Source: Schizochytrium sp. TIO01 (taxonomy: Eukaryota; Sar; Bigyra; Thraustochytrida; Thraustochytriidae). From it: a stretch of 64,000 nt of DNA. A program made the position numbers and the translations under genes. A model generated the notes under the pieces. That model did no database searches. It was not told the origin of the DNA and was given only the letters and a program-made list of their open reading frames with translations. This document shows positions 33,560 through 45,390 of the stretch, in pieces. Location: the NCBI GenBank assembly GCA_004764695.1, contig SMSO01000008.1:719001-783000 (forward strand), read 5' to 3'. Position 1 is the stretch's first letter. Each line of letters opens with the position of its first letter.

Positions 33560-34660
33560 CTCCTAGGCAGCCCTGCCCGGCATCTTGCGACGCCAAGCCT
33601 GTGCCAAACTCGGCACCGAGGCCGAAAAACCTGGCCGCCAATTGTGAAAACTGTCGCAAACTGCAGCCCAGGCCGTTCACAGCCTCTATGGCCACTTTCT
33701 ACGCCGCGAGGGCCGCCCAGGGGCCAGCGCAACAGCCAAATCTACCCTCGGAATTCCCTTCCTGGCGCACTCCCAGCCCCTGCTCAGCCCCCCTTTGCAC
33801 ACACGCCCACCCTTCGTTACCAATTCATAACTTTACCCCCGCTCAAAGTTACCCTTTGATACCGCGCATTGTTATCTATTAGTAGCATTGCAGCTCGCCC
33901 TGCCGCGGCACTGCCGGCCCGGGGGTTGATAGCATGGCGGCCAGGAGGGCGCTCGCGGGCGGAGTGCGGAGCATCTGAGGCGCTGCGGAGGCCGTGTAAA
34001 GCGGCCGGAAGGGACAGAAAGGGGCCAAGGACAGGCGGCCTAAGAGGTGTTTGAGAGGACAGCTTTGGAGGCATCGATGACGAAGAGCTCGGCATAAGAA
34101 ACGCGATATTGGCCAAAGCAATGCTCCCTCGGCGGCTCCCTGCGGCCGCGTCGCTGCGTGCCGGCGAATCTCGGGCCCACTCGGGTCAACCTTAAATCGG
34201 TTTCCAGCGAAGCCCTGAGAGGGGCACACACTGGGAGCCACAGTCATAGTGGCGGTAAGAGGAGAAACCGGCTGCGCAGGGAAGAGTATAGGAGGAGTGC
34301 AGTCCGGCAAAAGTAGGGGAAGAGAGACGGGTAAAAGGAAAAACACAGGTAAGCCCGTGAGGATGGAAAGCCAGTGGAGCGTATCTGCGGCTGGGAGCTG
34401 CTGCAAAGGCCATTGTGGCAGCAGACCGCTTGCTAGTCCAACTCCGCTCGCGCTCGCTCGCTTCTTCGCCGCAGGTACGTGCAGTGCGACGCGCGGGCCG
34501 CCGCCCGTGGTGTGCGTGCGTGACTGGGAGCGCCCGCCGCCCCCGCTCCGCCGTCACCACCGGTCGACCGCCCGCGGCGCCATGGAGGCGCCATTCATGT
34601 GGGCATGAGCGCCTGTCGAGGCTGGCGAAAGCCGCCTTCGTGATCCTTCTCTACTAAGCT
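33560..34660. other. Second GC-rich island
   Basis: GC-rich block of about 1.1 kb with overlapping ORFs on both strands (33879-34406 -, 34192-34560 -, 34249-34608 +). The conceptual proteins are Pro/Arg/Ala/Ser-rich without domains. Possibly an old gene or a promoter-like island; unresolved. Confidence 0.35.
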
Positions 34661-37195
<2,535 letters not shown>

Positions 37196-38152
37196 TTTTC
37201 CCACGACCTTTAAACCTTAAAACAACAATTTGCTCTACTGCAAGCCTTTTCAAACCGCTCTGTTTTTTTTTGTTTTTTGCTAAGTTTGTTCTTGTCACTT
37301 GTTCTGGTTGGTAGTACTGCATTTATTACAGCGTGCGGTGAGCTGTGCGTGTGTTCATCGATATCTGAAGTGGAGTATTGTTTTATTTTTCTTGTGTTGT
37401 TGTCTGAGACTTATTTTGGAAGTGTCGATGTGAAACGAGTGAGGTTTGAAGACTTTCGTATTTTTTCTTTGTATACGGTGTGTTCTGAAGAAGTATTATT
37501 CACATGTAATCATTAGACTTTTTAGAATCGTAGTTGCCATTTTTATAACTACATAGAGGTACTGTTGCCAATTATCCCAATATCATCATGTTGATTGCAA
37601 TTCTACGTTCAAGAGTTAAGGTATATGTGGTTCAGTGTTTGACGATTGATGCGCAAAGCAATATTTAGTTTAGATCTTTGTTTTCTGCTCCGATCAAAAA
37701 GTAGGTTTCCGGGAAAATACGAGCCATCCTCTTGGAAAGTCAAGTTTTAAATGTCAAAGGTTCCCTTCCGGAATCACTTTTCTTTGTTTGATGATCAAAT
37801 GTTAAATGTTTAAATTAGTTGTTCTTTTTCATGTTTATGGGGGGGGAGGGGGGTCACTTCGTAACATGGGCTGGGAAAAGAGGAGTAACTATGTTGACTT
37901 GTCTTCCTTTTACTGCGTTGCCTTCTTTCTCGTTTTTAGAGCTGGAGGCCAAGTACCGCAGCTAGATAGTCACGATTTGCAAGAAGGCTGGTTGTTGTGG
38001 AACTTATTATTATTATTATATTCATTTTACTCTTTATCAATCTCGTGGTATGGGATGACATTGACTGATTCAAGACATTGGAACTACTTCACTCCCAAAG
38101 GATGCTGCGAATCACTATTATTGCAAAGGTTGATAACTCGTTGAAGATTGTT
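37196..38152. other. Convergent intergenic region (ATP2 / ankyrin gene)
   Basis: AT-rich 3' UTRs and spacer. It contains a T-rich run just after ATP2 (37260-37280) and a G-run pair of the form G8-A-G6 (about 37838-37853). No supported gene. Confidence 0.55.
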
Positions 38153-40084
38153 TCACAGTGTCAAAGAGGAAGAGGGCGGGTCTTGTTTCTCCTTTCTCTC
38201 TATTGCTTCTGCAAGTAGTTTTGCAACTGCAGAGTGCTCATTGAATCGCGCAAGGTCGAGCGCAGAAGAGTTCTCTTTATCACGAATTTGAAGCATGTGA
38301 GGGTATTTCTTAATAACAAAGCCCGTAGCTTCTAAATGGCCACGCTGTGCTGTTTTGTGCAATATTGTGTGACCATTTTTACTACGAATGTCAAGATTGA
38401 GTTCACAATCGTCACCAAGATAAGCGAGCATTTCACAAGAGCCTGTAACTGCTGCCCACTGTGCTGCGTTGCACCCATGCTGGTTCGTGCTATGCGAATC
38501 AGCGCCATGGGCGCGAAGGTAGTCACAAACACGCTTGGCGCCTCCATAGACAGCATAGTGGAAGGCTGTACTGCCGTCCTTCATGCGTATGTTGACATCA
38601 ACGTTGAATTCCTCAACCAACATTTTCACCACATCAAGTTGGTTTTTGCGGGCCGCCCAGTGCAATGCGGTGCGGGCCAATTTATCAGCAGGGTCTCTAG
38701 CTTCAGGGCTTACGTTAAGCTCTTCCAGTATCATCTTGACCACGTCAATGTGCCCAGCTCCAGCAGCCCAGTGCATCGCTGCGACGGACTGTTGAGTGAG
38801 TAATTTGAGCGCACGGTCTTCTTTAACAAAATGAGGGTTTTTTCTCCCCTTAGCGAGGGCCGCCGCTTCCTGATCTTTCCTTTGGCTTAGCAAGCTTTGC
38901 TCCTGTCGGCGATGTATTTCAATTGCTTCACGGACAACTTTAATCTCGCCAGATTTGGCAGCTTCAACTAGGTTTATTCCTTCTTTTCCAGTCACATTCT
39001 CGCGACTAGCAATGGCAGAGCTAGCACCAGTAGCCGCAATTCGTGTCTTAGATGAAGAGTTGTTAACATTCGCCTCCCCCGAGTTGTCTATAGCCACGGA
39101 ATGAGAGCTACCTGCATCATCAGAGATCACCCCGGGCTTACAGGTCTGCAGAGGCAAGGCATTATCAGGATCGAGCTTGGGCCTGTCATCATGACCTTTG
39201 GTAGGTGTAGCGCCGGATTCTGATACTATATCTTGGACTCTTGACGTGACGTGACGCCACATTTGGGCCTGATGCAATGGTACGAGCGCCGTGGCAGCTC
39301 GCCTCGCGCTCTCCACGGAGCTGATGTAGTTCTCGTTGTGCGCGACAATCTGGTGGTCCCGCAGTCCCCGCTGCCCTGCAAAGAACCCGGCACACAGTTT
39401 GCACTGAAGGCGGCCTTTCTCCCGCAGCTGCTCCGCATACATCGCGGTTGTCAGCCAAATTGCCGCGTCCTCCGTCACTCTCGCGTCCACCACAGTCTCC
39501 GCAAACCCCCCCGCATACGTCTCCATCGCTTCCCGCAGCACTTCCTCCGCCACCTCCTTCGCATTCCCAAACACCCTCGTCTTCCTCACACCCCACTCGC
39601 TCTCCGTCTCCACCTCTACAGGCCCTTCTTTTCCCGCAGCTAACCTCACCAGCCCCGCATAGGCTGCCCTTGCCCCCAGTACCTCCATATCCGGCCCTTT
39701 CCCCGCCTGTCTTCTGCGGGGCCTCCACCGCCACTCCTCACCGCACGCACTACCGCACGGGGCCCCGCAGCGCCCCGCAGAGGCCCCTTCAGCGGCCCCT
39801 ACTCCTGCCCTCACATCCGCCCTCTGTTCTGCCTTGCTTTGCTCGAGGTCGCCTCCGTGTAAGAGCAAGCCTTCTCCACGAGTCTGCTCGTGTTGGAGAA
39901 GGCGCTCGTCGAGGTCTGCGTCGCGAGGTGGTGCGCGAACTGCACTGGCCGAGGTGGTTGAAGGCAGCGTGGCAAAGTCTGTTGCGAGCTGGTCCACGAG
40001 GGTTTCTCCTTGCGTGGAGGAACTGTCGAAGGGCTGCGTCTGAGGTGCGTCTTTGTCTGGGTGGCTGGCGCTTGCAAGGCTCAT
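38153..40084 (-). CDS. C2H2 zinc-finger and ankyrin-repeat protein
   Basis: Probable protein-interaction adaptor of 643 residues. The N-terminal third is low-complexity with Asp/Gln/Ser-rich and Gly/Ala/Arg-rich stretches. A single C2H2 finger follows at ~residues 227-250: CKLCAGFF, then LRDHQIVAH (C-x2-C-x12-H-x4-H). The C-terminal ~200 residues carry about six ankyrin repeats, with helices such as SVAAMHWAAGAGHIDVVKMI, ARTALHWAARKNQLDVVKML, GSTAFHYAVYGGAKRVCDYL and GHTILHKTAQRGHLEATGFV. The frame remains open to 40531, which would overlap the divergent gene. I chose the ATG at 40084 (A at -3). An alternative ATG at 40171 would overlap the start codon of the neighbour within a CCATGG. The finger plus ankyrin combination suggests nucleic-acid or ubiquitin-related scaffolding, but the role is unknown. 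Confidence 0.82.
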   Translation of the reverse strand: MSLASASHPDKDAPQTQPFDSSSTQGETLVDQLATDFATLPSTTSASAVRAPPRDADLDERLLQHEQTRGEGLLLHGGDLEQSKAEQRADVRAGVGAAEGASAGRCGAPCGSACGEEWRWRPRRRQAGKGPDMEVLGARAAYAGLVRLAAGKEGPVEVETESEWGVRKTRVFGNAKEVAEEVLREAMETYAGGFAETVVDARVTEDAAIWLTTAMYAEQLREKGRLQCKLCAGFFAGQRGLRDHQIVAHNENYISSVESARRAATALVPLHQAQMWRHVTSRVQDIVSESGATPTKGHDDRPKLDPDNALPLQTCKPGVISDDAGSSHSVAIDNSGEANVNNSSSKTRIAATGASSAIASRENVTGKEGINLVEAAKSGEIKVVREAIEIHRRQEQSLLSQRKDQEAAALAKGRKNPHFVKEDRALKLLTQQSVAAMHWAAGAGHIDVVKMILEELNVSPEARDPADKLARTALHWAARKNQLDVVKMLVEEFNVDVNIRMKDGSTAFHYAVYGGAKRVCDYLRAHGADSHSTNQHGCNAAQWAAVTGSCEMLAYLGDDCELNLDIRSKNGHTILHKTAQRGHLEATGFVIKKYPHMLQIRDKENSSALDLARFNEHSAVAKLLAEAIERKEKQDPPSSSLTL

Positions 40085-40169
40085 CTTGTTGTGGAGGTCT
40101 CGAGCGTGAGCGCGATCAGACTCCGGCTGACGAGGAGTGAGGACGACTTGGGCAGAGCTGAAAAGAGCC
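40085..40169. promoter_or_regulatory. 85-bp divergent (bidirectional) promoter
   Basis: Only 85 bp separate the chosen start codons of the ankyrin gene (-) and the MBL-like gene (+). Both 5' UTRs and core promoters must fit here or reach into the opposite gene, which points to shared regulation. No TATA box is evident. Confidence 0.5.
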
Positions 40170-41555
40170 ATGGTTAGGAAGGCCTCTGTAGCGGCTGCGA
40201 CCGCACTGAAGGCGGACTCGGGCGTCATGACCTCCTGGCGACTTGAGATGCAGCGCGATCCGGACTTGCGGCGCGCCAGGCAGCTCGTGCGGCGTGCCAC
40301 CAATGCGCGTGTTGACGTGGACCTCTCCGCAGCGAGGCTCAACGCAAAGGGAGTCCCGTTGCACGCGAGGGCCGCTGTCGGCGATGGGATCCTCGGCGAC
40401 CTCCTCGTTGGGTCTTCGCTCACCACCAACCATGGCCTCCGCAGTATAGTTGCTAAGGTAGCTGCTACGAGGGTATCACCAGAACGCACTTTTGTCTTTG
40501 ATGCTCCCGAGGCAGCAACAACGATGAACATGCTCTATAGGCCCCAGGAGCCACAGTCTTCATCTTCATCTCCTGCACAAGCTGCTTCTACATCTCCAGC
40601 TTCTGCATCTGCCCCATCTACACCTGCATCGCAAGGCACCTCAGAAACGCAACAAAAGATGGAGTCCAATGCATCTGAGCGTCTTGGTGTACAAGGCGAA
40701 AAGACCGGGACTACTGTTGAGCATAAGGAGCTGGTCCTCAAGGCGTGTCCGGTGACAGCATTTTTTGTGACGCACCCGGGTATGATGACGGCAGGATTGC
40801 GAGAGGTGCTGCAGCAGTTGGAGGACCGTGGCTCCAAGGTGTCCAAGTTCGACCAAGAGCCGCGAGGACAGGTCACGGCCCACTATGTGAACCCATCAGA
40901 AGATGGTTCGAAATTTCCCTTGTTCTGGCCGCACGACTCTCCTGTGCAGCCACCAGCAAATGCAACGCTTGTTAAGCCTGGCGATGTCATCCAGATTGGT
41001 AACGAGGGTATCGAGGTCGTGCAGCTCCACACAGCGCCTATCAAGCGCGATTTCCCAGATGTCGGTCACGTGGGATACCTTTTTAAGAAGCAGCAGCTGC
41101 TTTTTACTGGTGATACGCTCTACCCATACGACCTGGAGTCTGATGGATTTCCGGCTCTTGTGACTCCAGAGGTGAAAGCACACCGCAAGTCTCTGATCTC
41201 TTACTTCAATGATAACATCACCATTGCCTCTGCTCACGCCTATGCAATTCATGACATGCTTTTCCCGCTTGCGCTCAACCCGGACTTTAGCAAGTGGCCC
41301 ACGCAGCACCGCTCACTTCAGATGTTTGGCATCAAGGCCTTTTATACCAATATGAGCCCCGAGGAGGCCAAGGATGCCCAGGCTTCTGAGGAAGACGCTC
41401 AAAAAATTATGAGGAACCTCCGGGTTGAGTACAAGGTTGCTCTTGCACGAGCATACCCTTACTACGACTTCCAGGTGAAAAACTGCCGCCGGAGGCTGCT
41501 TACCGCTCTTACCAAGGACATTGTGTTGGCTGAGAAGGCAGCACGCAGAACCTAG
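40170..41555 (+). CDS. Metallo-beta-lactamase-fold-like protein lacking the metal-binding motif
   Basis: The frame starts at a GTG (40137), but the first ATG, in GCCATGG context at 40170, gives 461 residues. The basic N-terminus (MVRKASVAAATALK, RRARQLVRRATNAR) could be a mitochondrial presequence. A Ser/Ala/Pro linker (~residues 130-165) leads to the C-terminal domain. There, FVTHPGMMTAGLREVL stands where MBL-fold hydrolases have T-H-x-H-x-D-H-x-G-G-L-R, so only the first His survives. Later HTAP, GHVGYLFKKQQLLFTGDTLY (~302-320) and SAHAYAIHD resemble the distal MBL motifs, with the GDTLY Asp kept. The fold assignment rests on these patterns and is tentative. If correct, it is probably a non-enzymatic or altered-metal member. 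It shares an 85-bp divergent promoter with the ankyrin gene. Confidence 0.65.
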   Translation: MVRKASVAAATALKADSGVMTSWRLEMQRDPDLRRARQLVRRATNARVDVDLSAARLNAKGVPLHARAAVGDGILGDLLVGSSLTTNHGLRSIVAKVAATRVSPERTFVFDAPEAATTMNMLYRPQEPQSSSSSPAQAASTSPASASAPSTPASQGTSETQQKMESNASERLGVQGEKTGTTVEHKELVLKACPVTAFFVTHPGMMTAGLREVLQQLEDRGSKVSKFDQEPRGQVTAHYVNPSEDGSKFPLFWPHDSPVQPPANATLVKPGDVIQIGNEGIEVVQLHTAPIKRDFPDVGHVGYLFKKQQLLFTGDTLYPYDLESDGFPALVTPEVKAHRKSLISYFNDNITIASAHAYAIHDMLFPLALNPDFSKWPTQHRSLQMFGIKAFYTNMSPEEAKDAQASEEDAQKIMRNLRVEYKVALARAYPYYDFQVKNCRRRLLTALTKDIVLAEKAARRT

Positions 41556-44528
41556 TTAGTGAATAAGCCCAATCGACAACATCGTCACGAACCACGTTAA
41601 TGCACATGTATCGAGTAAAGGCAATTAACGGCCCAGCGAACAAGAGGGTTTCAATCAACATGCATACTTAGGAATAAAATAAATGTGGACCCAGCACATT
41701 CGCAAGCTATCCATCTATAAACGTATCAGATAGCCTGGTAGACATGCAAGGATGAAAGGGAGATGCCTATTATCTCTTCTTTTACCAAGTCGTCATATAT
41801 ATGCTCATCTATCCTCTGTCTCCGATGCGTGGGGCTACCTTTACCTTCATTCGCATTCTATATACTTCTATTTCTCTATTTTTCCTTTTATGTGGGAGAC
41901 CAAGAATGGCAACAGTAAAAAATCACCACTGGTTGTCCCTCACGCAGTTGGCTTGCTTGCTTTTGGCTTGCTTGCTTGCTTCTTTGGTTCTACTCATTTA
42001 GAAGCGCTTGCAATTTAAAACTATTGCACATCTCCCCAGGTGTTTATCAACTTTCTCTAGAGATGCTCATCAGATGGCCAGGAGATCAAATTGCAGCACG
42101 TTCAATTTCATAGAATTACTTATAGGCTCAAAATTATTTTTTAACCTGTGTTAGATGATTACTTTGTTACTTTATGGAGCTGGGTAGTACAAGAGAAGAG
42201 GTAAATGCTGGAATTGAAAATCTGCATAAATAAGAAAGAAACTGGGATGTTGCAATGCTCTTGTGCGTGAAGTGAATACAAATATAGAGCCTGGATTGTA
42301 GCTTATCATCAACGTGAATTAATGACATGCTTACGTTGACATGACCGATAGATATAAGTCACCGCGTGAATTTCATTGGTCAGGATATATGTTTAGGCCC
42401 ACTTTCAGTTCCTCAATTTTTTAAAGGAACATCGGCACTACCAAATTCAGAATGCTGAGTTTGGTGGCAATAATCCTATGTCCATTGTATAAGATAGGAA
42501 CGTAAACTTAGCTTTCTCTTTGCTCAAAATGGTTCAAGAGTTTATGTATGAGTGGTGCAATCTTTTCTTACATCTGAACTTACGAGCTACAAATATGTGG
42601 CTTCTTGGAAAATGACTATTATAAGTAGTCAAATTAAGTCTTTAATTGCCGACACCCCTTCCCCCCCCAGCAACATAACCCTTTCAGCGCATATAAACCA
42701 TGAATGTATTCTGTCACATTCAAAATTTGATCTCCAATTAATATATGATTCAACGTGTACTCTATAATGAAATTCCAAAGCTACTATAAATGTTGAAATC
42801 AGCAGCTAGTATAAAGTTAAGTTTTCGTATTTTTTAGATCAACCAAACAGAAAAAATAACTAATGTTAGAATTTAATTACACCCCGAAGTCGAGTTCCGT
42901 TTAAATCTTCGGGAGCTGACGGATAAGCTCTTTGCTGCAATCTTTCACCAGGACAATAGATGCTGCGTATAGAAGCTCAGATTTGCGTTTATTTGTAGCG
43001 AATGCGCTATAAAATAAGTTCATGACCATGAATGTTTCATCAGCATCAGGTATGGAGTCCCAAATTAAAGTTTTGAGTATCATGAACAAATTGTGATCTT
43101 TGAGCATAGTATTCGCAAGACATTAATGTAGTCTACAGAATGGAATCATACCATTCATTCTTTACGTATGGGTTAAGCAAAGGCATGACCTCTTTGACGT
43201 TTTTTAGTATTTTGGTGATATAAGTTATGGAGGACAGGTTTATCTTTAATTTTGCTAAATAAACTTTAAAACTTGATATTAGAAGTTCTTGTTCCCTTTT
43301 TCTTGATTCTTTTGGGTGTGGGCGGCAAGTGGGCTCTAAGTGCGCACAATACATAATCCCCGACTATTTTGCTTTAAGTTTGAATGCGGATGCTTCTACC
43401 TATCCGCTTCGGTCCTCTTCAAAAAAAGCTTTAAATTACAATTCTCCGTTGCCATGCAAATCAGATATATATACCCGAAATCAAAAGAATTAACTCTCAA
43501 AGGGATTATTATTAAAATTCATAAGAATGTGTAAACGTCTGTTCCAATGGGTTAATAAAATATATACACGTTTGCTGATAGCCAATCCCTGAGCATCCAG
43601 AGGTTGACTGGTGAGCTGGAAGCAAGGAGCTTGGAAAGCATGATAATGCTCAAGAATGCGTTATGTACTTAGGTTTATATAGTTAGCGATCTTTTAGCCG
43701 TGGAGATGATCCGATGGGTTGGTTCATAAGTGCTTTCCTTATCCAGTACTTTAGTTGTCCTTATACATCATAATCCCCTGGATTTTGTATTGGCCTTTTA
43801 CTCGTGAGTTTTTTTGCTCTCACATCTTCGTATTTTCCCAAATCATAATGAAAGAAACAGACGAAGAAGGGAGCGCAATGGACATAACCTCAAAATATTT
43901 AAAGGTTGGTATTGTGAGAGTCGAGAGCTTGTTATTTGATTTAACATTTTAAGTCAACTATACAAAAGGGTGAATCAACATTCGCAACGCGTTTTATTTG
44001 TTTGAGTTAGCACTGCTCTTAAGAACCCATGTATATTAAAATGCCATAGAGGTAGAATGAAAAGCTCTCATAAAGTGAAGTCCAACTCATCAAAGAGAGA
44101 TTTATCATGAAAGGTTGTGTTTATCGTTTATTGATTGGGTAGGTAGTTTCTCATTTCATTCATGAACAACATTGTACGCAGCCACGATCAATTGACACCG
44201 GTCCAGAGTATAAACCTCCATCATTCAGGATTGATCCAATGTCGTGAATATCCATAAACACCACACACTAAAAGCGGGAGCATGCCATCCAACAAATTCG
44301 CTAGTTAACAAGGCCCGTCAACACCCACCGCACCTCTCCTGAACTCCGTTTAATAGATTTCCAAAGTAGATTCTATCTCCTCACCCCTTACTTTAATTGA
44401 AAGAAGTGTGGATGTTTTTTATCCTTTGCATGTCTTATTTTACTCTTTCTTAGTTGGGGTGCATAAGGCAAGGTATGCGTATTCAGGTGTTATGCACGCC
44501 ACTGCCTGCATAAAGCTAGGAGTGCGTT
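41556..44528. other. AT-rich intergenic region, possible coding remnant at 42901-43354
   Basis: Three kilobases of AT-rich DNA. Two consecutive minus-strand ORFs in different frames, 43133-43354 (73 codons) and 42901-43107 (68 codons), have protein-like composition (for example ELLYAASIVLVKDCSKELIRQL). Together they could be a decayed or spliced gene. I do not recognise a family. CTTGCTTTTGGCTTGCTTGC-like words occur at 41950-41982. Nothing else is supported. Confidence 0.35.
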
Positions 44529-45390
44529 GAAGGTATTGGAACAGACATTAATTCTAAGGTGTTTTAATGACATATTGTTTTTGGTTACTTTTCTCCGGCG
44601 TGGTCCTGCCACATAATCGAGTCTGAAGTTTGAAGCCTTTGCTTAGAGGCAGTACATTTCCAATACTTAATTTCGCGAGCTGGTGATACATAGTCTCGCC
44701 ATTTTCTTGCGGGTTGGTCTGTCAATTAACAAAAACACTTTAGAAGGTTTCGCGGCTGCTTAATTTAATACTCAGAGTTTCGGTAGGTGTATTGAAAAAG
44801 ACAATATATAATCCTAAGGTATTTTGATAACATATTGTTTGTAGTAACTTCTACGATTATTGTAGTAGCTTATCTCTGGCGTGGTCATGTCACATATTAA
44901 TCAAGCTTGAAGTTTGAAGCCTCTGGTTAGAGGCAATACTTCAATTTCGCGACGGGTCATACAAAGTCTCGCGACTTTCGTGCGGGTTGGTGTGTCAATG
45001 GACAAAAGCACTTTACAAGGTTTCGCGGCTGCTGAGCACACTCTGAAGGCAGTGGAGCAAATGGCTTATTGATTTAATACTCAGAGTTTCGGTAGAAGTA
45101 TTGAAAAAGACAACAATTCTAAGAAACTTTAATAACATTTGCTTCAACGATTACTGTAACTGATCTCAGGCGTAGTCACATCATCAAGTTTAAAGTTTCA
45201 ATCATTTGCTTACAGGCAGTGAAACTTCAACCTTAATTTTGCGAGCGGATCATAGTGTAGCCATTTTCTTACGGGTTCGTCTGTCAATGATATAAAACAC
45301 TTCATAGGCTGATCACACCCTGTAGTGGGGCAAATCTGTCAATGATATAAAGCACTTCATTAGCTGATCACACTCTGTAGTGGGGCAAAT
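44529..45390. repeat. Three diverged ~220-310-bp tandem repeats plus a 55-bp tandem duplication
   Basis: Units begin near 44529, 44782 and 45092. Each starts with GTATTGRAA...GACA and an ATTCTAAGGT-like block. Each continues through GGCGT-GGTC (AGGCGTAGTC in the third), AGTTTGAAGCCT, TTTCGCGA and GCGGGTTGGT. The first two units continue to GTTTCGCGGCTGCT and ACTCAGAGTTTCGGTAG, which forms the junction to the next unit. Inside the last unit a 55-bp segment is duplicated (45281-45335 and 45336-45390, differing at three positions). No open frame runs through. It may be a noncoding satellite or a relic of a small transposon. Confidence 0.8.

Noticed and set aside
39448-40140. Pro/Ser/Arg-rich plus-strand ORF opposite the ankyrin gene
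   Set aside because: Antisense of the low-complexity GC-rich N-terminal coding region.
40085-40531. N-terminal extension of the ankyrin protein up to 40531
   Set aside because: It would overlap most of the N-terminal coding region of the divergent gene and reads as an antisense shadow. The ATG at 40084 is better placed.
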